Source of the DNA: ECT2AJA-044 sp965658225
GTDB lineage: Bacteria; Bacteroidota; Bacteroidia; Flavobacteriales; ECT2AJA-044
Direction of reading: 5' to 3'
DNA length: 8,922 bases
NCBI GenBank assembly: GCA_965658225.1
Contig: CBFHRK010000074.1
Location: 1-8,922 of the forward strand
Below the pieces are notes generated by a model. That model was given only the letters and a program-made list of their open reading frames with translations. It made no database searches and was not told the origin of the DNA. Both the position numbers and the translations under genes were made by a program. Position 1 is the stretch's first letter. Each line of letters begins with the position of its first letter. Positions 1-5,222 of this stretch are shown here, piece after piece.

Positions 1-1
1 A

Positions 2-622
2 ATTGAAGCGATAACCGCAAAGGGAAAAACGGCCATCGTTGTTGGTGGCGGCCACAACAACTCTTTTGGCTGTATTAAAGGATCCTCGCTCGGATTAGGC
101 AAAGCGATATCCTGCGTTAATATTGATCCGCATGCCGATTTTCGCGCGTTGGAAGGGAGACACAGCGGCAATGGTTTTAGTTATGCGTACGATGAGGGGC
201 ATTTAGCGCGGTACGCTGTTTTTGGTTTGCATCAAGGGTATAATTCAAAGGCAATTCTCGATAAAATGAAGGTCCCGAACAAGCTTTGGTACCTGAGTTA
301 TGAAGATATTCTGTTTGGCTCACTCCCCTATTTAGATCATTGGCGTGAACTCTGGAACCGGTTTGATCGGGAGAAAGTAGGGCTCGAAATTGATTTAGAC
401 TCCATTTCGGATTTTCCTTCGAGTGCTTCCACCCTCAACGGGTGGACGATCAATGAGGTGCGCCAAATGATTCATGATTTAAAGCATTTTCGCGGGCAAA
501 TCCCCTACATGCATTTGGCCGAAGGGGCGCCGAGCTTAACACCTGAATCAGAAGCCAAAGTGGGGAAAGCTCTAGCTCAATTTATAATCGATTTTATACA
601 GAGTAATGCCGCGAGGCATTAA
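2..622 (+). CDS. Arginase-superfamily hydrolase, probable formimidoylglutamase (5' truncated)
   Basis: The reading frame is open from the window's left edge to the TAA at 620-622, giving 206 visible residues with the N-terminus off-window. A TTG at 149 is internal to the fold and is not a start. The six Mn ligands of the ureohydrolase fold are all visible (numbering from the edge): H18 in GGGHNNSFG, D42/H44/D46 in NIDPHADFR, and D131/D133 in LEIDLDSI. A conserved Glu follows in HLAEGAP (E174). Classical arginases and agmatinases have GGDH at the first motif; GGGH here, with the segment GRHSGNGF after the second motif, fits the formimidoylglutamase branch found in Bacteroidota. That enzyme converts N-formimidoyl-glutamate to glutamate and formamide in cytosolic histidine degradation. 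Superfamily membership is secure; the substrate is inferred. Other hut genes, if present, would lie to the left. Confidence 0.85.
   Translation: MEAITAKGKTAIVVGGGHNNSFGCIKGSSLGLGKAISCVNIDPHADFRALEGRHSGNGFSYAYDEGHLARYAVFGLHQGYNSKAILDKMKVPNKLWYLSYEDILFGSLPYLDHWRELWNRFDREKVGLEIDLDSISDFPSSASTLNGWTINEVRQMIHDLKHFRGQIPYMHLAEGAPSLTPESEAKVGKALAQFIIDFIQSNAARH
604..621 (+). terminator. Hairpin at end of arginase-family gene (possible terminator)
   Basis: A perfect 7-bp stem (604-610 with 615-621) closes on the GNRA-type tetraloop GCGA and covers the stop codon. No clean T-run follows, only the A/T-rich AACTACAATTAAATTAT. It may therefore be a weak terminator or an mRNA 3'-end stabiliser. The next promoter begins about 14 nt further on, which fits a transcription-unit boundary here. 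Confidence 0.4.
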
Positions 623-634
623 CTACAATTAAAT

Positions 635-642
635 TATCTTTG
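635..642 (+). promoter_or_regulatory. Bacteroidota -7 promoter box (TATCTTTG)
   Basis: TATCTTTG matches the Bacteroidota housekeeping -7 consensus TAnnTTTG exactly. No good -33 TTG element is visible at the usual distance upstream. The box ends 20 nt before the ATG at 663, so a start site a few bases after it would leave a leader of only about 14 nt. It would drive the type B T9SS cargo gene and, given the 2-nt spacing, the FAD-dependent dehydrogenase as well. Confidence 0.6.
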
Positions 643-662
643 CGAATTACGAAATCAGCGGT

Positions 663-2615
663 ATGATAGCAGTACAACATTTACGCAATTTTCTTTCTTC
701 TTTGTTCTTGCTTTTTGCGGTGGCACAAATTTTTGTTCCTCAAGCACAAAACCTAGAATTTAAGGGCGCTCAATTCACTTTTACTTGGAATGGCGGAAAT
801 GCCAATCCGGTTTGTGGTAATGACACTCTTGATTTTGCCTACACGGGCGCTACAACTGTAGATTCGCTTTATTGGGATTTTGGAGATCCACTGAGTGGCG
901 TAAACAACAACGATACTGGAGTAGCTGTTGGTCATTTATACGCAGCGTCACAGAGTTATACCGTACAATTGAACGGCTACCTTGCTGGCCTAGCAATCGA
1001 TAGTATCACGGGCACGTTTGATCTCGTAACCACACCTGCGCTTATTGACACGATTATACCCAATTGCCAGGGAGACACGGCAGTGTTGAGCGCAGCACAT
1101 CCCTTTTCCACTTATAACTGGAGTATTCCTGGCCAGACCGATAGTATTTTGAATGTAACGAGTCCAGGAGCCTATACCTGTGCAGTAACCAATTTATGCG
1201 GCACAACTGTTCAAACCTACACTATCCAACAACTGGATACGGTCGTTGTAGATTTGGGGATTGACTTTTCCATTTGTGTGGGTGACTCTATTCCCATTAG
1301 TGTTGCGCAAGCTCCTGCGATGCCAAACGTGACTTATTTATGGAGCGACGGTTCTACCGGCTCTGAAATTTGGTTAACGACACAAGGAACCTACGCTGTA
1401 ACCGTCACAAATGATTGCGGTGCTGGAACGGACGACGTGGTCGTGAGTATTCCTCCGCCTTTGACCGTTTCTGTAGATCCGGACACGCTCATTTGTCAAG
1501 GACAGTCGTATACGATTACCGCAACTACCAATCAGCCCAACGTTCAATACCAATGGATGGGTAATCCGAACAACGGTGGGACTACTTTTACTGTGAATTC
1601 CGGAGGTACCTACTGGGTGGCTGCAACGAACGACTGCGAATTCGCTTACGATACCATTGTTATTAGTCAGCCCGTTTCTTTCATACTCGATTTAGGTCCA
1701 GATACCATTATATGTAATGGCGACCAGATTACACTGGACCCTGGATTGGGCGCTACGGGGTATACGTATCTCTGGAACAACAATAGTATTGGAGATACGC
1801 TAACCATTAATTCCCCGGGTACCTATTATGTGGAAGTGAGTGATAGTTGCTCCATTCAAACGGATACTATTGTAATTTCAACCCCTGCTCCGTTCGTAGT
1901 GGATCTCGGAAATGACACGACCTACTGCGCCAACGATATAATCATTCTGGATCCTAATTTAGGTCCCGGATACACCTATGTCTGGCAAGACGGAAGTACC
2001 TTACCCACCTATCAAGTTCTTGCTGTGGGTACCTATTCGGTAACCGTTTCCGATGCCTGTCAGAGTGTTACGGATGACATCAATTTCGCGCCATTTACTG
2101 GGTTCACCGTTTCACTGGGGAACGATACTACGATATGTGATGGGCAATCCTTTCAATTATCGGTTGTATTCCCCAATTCAAGCTATTTGTGGCAAGATGG
2201 TAGTTCGAATCCTGTTTATACGGTCACTGGACCCGGAGATTATTACGTTACGATCGGAAACATTTGTGACACTGTGCAAAGTGATACGGTGACGGTTGAA
2301 GTAGATCCGTGTTCTTGTAACATGTACGTTCCGAGCGCCTTTACTCCGAATTTAGATGGAAAGAACGAGTTTTTCGGACCCGTTACAGACTTCACAGAAT
2401 GTGTTGTGCTAGAATACGAGATGCGCATTTACAATCGCTGGGGTCAAGAGGTATTCGTTGGAGAAGATATTGCGGATCGATGGGATGGCTTTTTCCAAGA
2501 TCAGGTAGCGCAAGACAACGTCTACTATTACGAGATTACCTATTCCATTCGAAATCAAGGAGATAATCGGATTCGCCAAGAGCGACTTACGGGGAATGTT
2601 TTCGTTATAAAATAA
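663..2615 (+). CDS. Secreted PKD/Ig-like repeat protein with T9SS type B sorting domain
   Basis: This is a 650-aa exported protein, probably attached to the cell surface or released through T9SS. Residues 1 to about 29 form a signal peptide with a hydrophobic core, ending near PQAQ. Residues 33-115 look like a PKD domain (YWDFGDP at 70-76). Six Ig-like repeats of about 70 residues follow (about 122-548), with the pattern V-DLG-D--IC-GD ... Y-W-DGS ... GTY-VTV---C. The C-terminal ~98 residues (CNMYVPSAFTPNLDG, MRIYNRWGQEVF, RWDGFF, YYYEITY, LTGNVFVIK) are the gliding-motility-associated type B sorting domain (TIGR04131 family). That family is usually exported with the help of a PorP/SprF-like partner; none is encoded here. 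The start is chosen because the signal peptide begins there and a -7 box lies 20 nt upstream. No catalytic domain is visible, so an adhesive or structural role is inferred. The next gene starts 2 nt after the stop. Confidence 0.9.
   Translation: MIAVQHLRNFLSSLFLLFAVAQIFVPQAQNLEFKGAQFTFTWNGGNANPVCGNDTLDFAYTGATTVDSLYWDFGDPLSGVNNNDTGVAVGHLYAASQSYTVQLNGYLAGLAIDSITGTFDLVTTPALIDTIIPNCQGDTAVLSAAHPFSTYNWSIPGQTDSILNVTSPGAYTCAVTNLCGTTVQTYTIQQLDTVVVDLGIDFSICVGDSIPISVAQAPAMPNVTYLWSDGSTGSEIWLTTQGTYAVTVTNDCGAGTDDVVVSIPPPLTVSVDPDTLICQGQSYTITATTNQPNVQYQWMGNPNNGGTTFTVNSGGTYWVAATNDCEFAYDTIVISQPVSFILDLGPDTIICNGDQITLDPGLGATGYTYLWNNNSIGDTLTINSPGTYYVEVSDSCSIQTDTIVISTPAPFVVDLGNDTTYCANDIIILDPNLGPGYTYVWQDGSTLPTYQVLAVGTYSVTVSDACQSVTDDINFAPFTGFTVSLGNDTTICDGQSFQLSVVFPNSSYLWQDGSSNPVYTVTGPGDYYVTIGNICDTVQSDTVTVEVDPCSCNMYVPSAFTPNLDGKNEFFGPVTDFTECVVLEYEMRIYNRWGQEVFVGEDIADRWDGFFQDQVAQDNVYYYEITYSIRNQGDNRIRQERLTGNVFVIK
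1026..2306 (+). repeat. Six Ig-like protein repeats within the T9SS cargo
   Basis: Six successive units of about 70 residues (roughly residues 122-548) share a cysteine near the start (C135, C205, C278, C351, C422, C492) and another 43-47 residues later (C179, C252, C325, C396, C466, C535). First-cysteine spacing is 70-73 residues throughout. The nucleotide sequences have diverged, so this is an old protein-level repeat rather than a recent tandem duplication; only short identities such as GGTACCTA recur. Intra-repeat disulfides are inferred. Confidence 0.8.
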
Positions 2616-2617
2616 CT

Positions 2618-4177
2618 ATGCCCGAACAATTCCAATTGCGCCTTCCGCCCGAAGTGGCGGCCGACCCGAAGCGCTTGGAAGAAGCGGTTAAAGAAGCTGC
2701 AGGCCTTCGGCCCGATGAGCAGCGACCTTTTCAAATAGAACGACGCAGTATTGATGCCCGAGGGAAACAGATCTGGGTACAGCTGAAGGTATCTTTATAC
2801 GATTCGGGACAAGTTATTCCGAAGCGCTATCAAGAGCCTCGTGCAAATAACGTGACTAGTGAACGAGAGATACTGATCATAGGGTCGGGTCCGGCCGGAC
2901 TCTTTGCCGCGCTTGAGTGTATTGAGCTCGGGTTGCGACCGATCATTTTAGAGCGCGGGAAAGATGTGCGGGCTCGCCGCCGTGATTTAGCCCTGCTCAA
3001 CAAAGAGCATATTGTCAATCCCGACTCCAACTATTGCTTTGGAGAAGGCGGCGCGGGCACCTACTCGGATGGTAAGTTGTACACCCGATCCAAGAAACGC
3101 GGGAACATCCAAAAAGTACTGGAGCAATTGGTGGCCTTTGGTGCGCCAGAAGATATCTTGATTGAAGCACACCCCCATATTGGCACCAACAAATTACCGG
3201 GGGTAATTACCAAGATGCGCGATTTCATTGAATCGTGCGGAGGCGAAATTCGTTTTAATACACGGGTCGATTCGTTCGACGTACGAGGAAATCAGTTCAA
3301 AGGAGTCATAGATGGTACGGGAACCCATCATGCCGGGGAGGCATGCATTTTGGCAACGGGTCACAGTGCTCGGGATATTTTCAGACAATTGCACAAGCAA
3401 GATATTGCTATTGAAATGAAGCCCTTCGCACTCGGCGTCCGTGTTGAGCATCCGCAGGAATTGATTGATTCTATTCAATACCGCTGTGATGTGCGCTCAC
3501 CCTATTTACCGCCATCGGCTTACGGCCTGGTACAGCAAGTGAAAGACCGCGGTGTATATTCGTTTTGCATGTGCCCCGGAGGAATTATTGCCCCGTGTGC
3601 CACGGCTCCTGGAGAAGTAGTCACCAATGGCTGGTCGCCGAGCAAGCGAAATAATCCGTACGCCAATTCAGGGATTGTAGTAGAGCTTCAGCCGGGCGAT
3701 TTCCGGAAGTTTGAAAAGCACGGACCCTTAGCCGCTATGGAGTTTCAGGCAAGTGTTGAACGGAAAGCATGGGAATATGGCGGAAAAACACAGGCCGTTC
3801 CCGCTCAAAGGCTAACTGATTTTGTGAATCAGAAAACATCCAGTTCACTGCCTACATCGAGTTATCAGCCCGGAATTACCAGCGCCGATATCAACGAAGT
3901 ATTGCCCGGATTTATTTCGGCTCGTTTGCGGGGTGGATTCTCGGCCTTCGGCCGGAAAATGAAGGGTTACCTCACATCTGAGGCCGTCGTGCATGCCACA
4001 GAATCGCGATCTAGCTCTCCGGTGCGTATTCCTCGAGACCCAGAAACACTTGAACATCCTCAAGTAAAAGGGCTTTACCCTTGTGGCGAAGGTGGCGGTT
4101 ATGCAGGCGGAATTGTATCCGCCGCGCTCGATGGTGCAAAAGTGGCACAAGCGGTGCATCGAGCCGTTCAGGCTTAA
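2618..4177 (+). CDS. FAD-dependent dehydrogenase, COG2509 type
   Basis: This is a 519-aa soluble flavoprotein. The N-terminal ~75 residues (FQLRLPPEVA ... KQIWVQLKVSLYDSG) are the small accessory domain typical of this family. A Rossmann dinucleotide-binding motif follows: ILIIGSGPAGLFAALE with G89, G91 and G94, and acidic E112 ending the second strand. Further family signatures are NYCFGEGGAGTYSDGKLYTR (138-157), ILATGHSARDIF (244-255), YSFCMCPGGIIAP (314-326), and the C-terminal FAD contact LYPCGEGGGYAGGIVSAALDG (486-506). The family is widespread and lacks a firmly assigned substrate; an NAD(P)H- or donor-linked redox reaction in the cytosol is expected. The ATG lies 2 nt after the upstream stop with no Shine-Dalgarno, in the A/T-rich leader common in Bacteroidota. 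Co-transcription with the T9SS cargo gene is inferred from spacing, although the two products work in different compartments. Confidence 0.9.
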   Translation: MPEQFQLRLPPEVAADPKRLEEAVKEAAGLRPDEQRPFQIERRSIDARGKQIWVQLKVSLYDSGQVIPKRYQEPRANNVTSEREILIIGSGPAGLFAALECIELGLRPIILERGKDVRARRRDLALLNKEHIVNPDSNYCFGEGGAGTYSDGKLYTRSKKRGNIQKVLEQLVAFGAPEDILIEAHPHIGTNKLPGVITKMRDFIESCGGEIRFNTRVDSFDVRGNQFKGVIDGTGTHHAGEACILATGHSARDIFRQLHKQDIAIEMKPFALGVRVEHPQELIDSIQYRCDVRSPYLPPSAYGLVQQVKDRGVYSFCMCPGGIIAPCATAPGEVVTNGWSPSKRNNPYANSGIVVELQPGDFRKFEKHGPLAAMEFQASVERKAWEYGGKTQAVPAQRLTDFVNQKTSSSLPTSSYQPGITSADINEVLPGFISARLRGGFSAFGRKMKGYLTSEAVVHATESRSSSPVRIPRDPETLEHPQVKGLYPCGEGGGYAGGIVSAALDGAKVAQAVHRAVQA

Positions 4178-4199
4178 AGATTAAACTTCAAGGCTCAAT

Positions 4200-4217
4200 A
4201 GAAAAGGTCGCTTTTCT
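4200..4217 (+). terminator. Hairpin with T-rich tail after the FAD dehydrogenase gene
   Basis: AGAAAAG (4200-4206) pairs perfectly with CTTTTCT (4211-4217) around a GTCG loop, followed by the pyrimidine-rich TCTTTTCC. The stem has few G-C pairs, so it is at best a moderate intrinsic terminator. Its place between two apparent operons supports that role. Confidence 0.4.
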
Positions 4218-4253
4218 TCTTTTCCAGAATAAGTTCGGTTTCAAGTAATTTCC

Positions 4254-4261
4254 TACCTTCC
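4254..4261 (+). promoter_or_regulatory. Possible degenerate -7 promoter box (TACCTTCC)
   Basis: TACCTTCC matches TAnnTT of the Bacteroidota -7 consensus but not the final TG. It ends 16 nt before the ATG at 4278, close to the box-to-start distance seen at 635-642/663. An alternative overlapping candidate is TAATTTCC a few bases upstream. This is a weak call resting mostly on position. Confidence 0.3.
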
Positions 4262-4277
4262 GAGAAACAATCATTTT

Positions 4278-4721
4278 ATGAAAGCGCTCCTCCTATTTCT
4301 GTTGATGATTCCTATGGGCCTATTTGCTCAAGAGGAAGACGAAAACGCCATTAAAGCCGTTATTAACACCGCCTACCTCGAAGGAATAACGAACGAAGGA
4401 AATGGGGAAAAAATAGATGCTGGTTTTCATCCCGGATTTAAGATGTTGGGATATAATTCATCGAACGATCGACTATGGGAATTCCCCATATACTACTGGA
4501 AGCAAGGGGCATTGGAAAATGCAGCGGACGGAACCATAGCAGAACGAGAACCTGTACGGTTCGAATTCCCAATGATTGATGTCACGGGTAATGTAGCCGT
4601 TGTAAAGGTTCTGTACTTTCGAGGCGATAAGCAATTATATACCGATTATTTGAGTTTATATAAATTCAAGGACGGTTGGAAAATCGTTTCTAAAATATTC
4701 TATCAACACCCTGAAGAATGA
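4278..4721 (+). CDS. Secreted putative lumazine-binding / NTF2-like protein
   Basis: This is a 147-aa protein. Residues 1-17 (MKALLLFLLMIPMGLFA) form a short signal peptide, with likely cleavage before Q18, so the mature protein is periplasmic or exported. No lipobox cysteine is seen. The mature part (AIKAVINTAYLEGITN, FHPGFKMLGY, FEFPMIDVTGNVAVVKV, YTDYLSLYKFKDGWKIVSKIF) has the order and motifs of the putative lumazine-binding family (PF12893) in the NTF2-like cone fold, and its length is normal for that family. The family name does not prove flavin or lumazine binding; most members are uncharacterised. The stop overlaps the next start as ATGA, so translational coupling is likely. It appears to be the first gene of a three-gene operon. 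Confidence 0.8.
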   Translation: MKALLLFLLMIPMGLFAQEEDENAIKAVINTAYLEGITNEGNGEKIDAGFHPGFKMLGYNSSNDRLWEFPIYYWKQGALENAADGTIAEREPVRFEFPMIDVTGNVAVVKVLYFRGDKQLYTDYLSLYKFKDGWKIVSKIFYQHPEE

Positions 4722-5221
4722 CGCCACAAGAAGGAAAGGAACTGATCGAGAAAGGATTAAACCGGCTGAAAAACATAGATTCAAGCACCAAGCCATTATT
4801 TGGCCAAATGACTGCTATTGAAATGGCGAGTCATTTAATGGGAAGTTTAAATTTGACGTTTTACGATAAGGAGGTCCGTGTAGATATTCTGACCGATAAG
4901 GTCGGTAAAGCCCAAGCCTTTTTAGCAAGTAAACATATGATTCGCCCGGGCGCTACTCAGCCCGACTTTTATGAAGATCTATCACCTACTAATGTATCTG
5001 CTGAGGATTGGCAAAAAAGACTGGCCGAGCTCGACGCCCTGTATCAAAAAATGGTTTCGGAATTGGAATCAGCTTCGGATGACTGGCGAAAGGACCATCC
5101 TAAATTCGGCCGACTGAATAAGGATCAGTGGTGGCAGTTTCAGGGCAAGCATTTTTACCACCATTTGAGTCAATTCGGCATCTATCCACGAACCGAAATA
5201 TGGGAAGGAGTTCCCGCATAA
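4718..5221 (+). CDS. DUF1569 / DinB-like four-helix protein
   Basis: This is a 167-aa soluble, helix-rich protein without a signal peptide. The N-terminal helix carries LFGQMTAIEMASHLMGS (H39). The C-terminal part carries HPKFGRLNKDQWWQFQGKHFYHHLSQFG (127-154, with H145, H148 and H149), the hallmark of the DUF1569 family (PF07606) in the DinB/YfiT-like metalloenzyme superfamily. H39 and the H145/H148/H149 cluster are plausible metal ligands by analogy to DinB folds. Some superfamily members are thiol-dependent transferases, but DUF1569 has no assigned reaction and none is claimed here. The start overlaps the upstream stop by 4 nt (ATGA) and the next gene starts 1 nt after this stop, which places it in one operon with the secreted NTF2-like protein and the membrane patatin. 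Confidence 0.8.
   Translation: MTPQEGKELIEKGLNRLKNIDSSTKPLFGQMTAIEMASHLMGSLNLTFYDKEVRVDILTDKVGKAQAFLASKHMIRPGATQPDFYEDLSPTNVSAEDWQKRLAELDALYQKMVSELESASDDWRKDHPKFGRLNKDQWWQFQGKHFYHHLSQFGIYPRTEIWEGVPA
5202..5215 (+). promoter_or_regulatory. Small hairpin with Shine-Dalgarno-like loop before the patatin gene
   Basis: GGGAA (5202-5206) and TTCCC (5211-5215) form a 5-bp stem with loop GGAG, inside the last codons of the DinB-like gene. AAGGAG (5205-5210) is the only good Shine-Dalgarno match before a start in this window. It lies 12 nt upstream of the ATG at 5223, further than is ideal. Any role in initiation is speculative, because Bacteroidota rarely rely on such sequences. Confidence 0.25.
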
Positions 5222-5222
5222 T

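Noticed and set aside
149..151. TTG as start of the arginase-family gene
   Set aside because: The frame is open to the left edge and the upstream codons encode the conserved GGGH and DPHAD metal motifs, so the gene begins off-window.
3194..4159. Long antisense open frames opposite the FAD dehydrogenase
   Set aside because: They are shadows of the strongly supported sense gene, with no domain, start signal or composition of their own.
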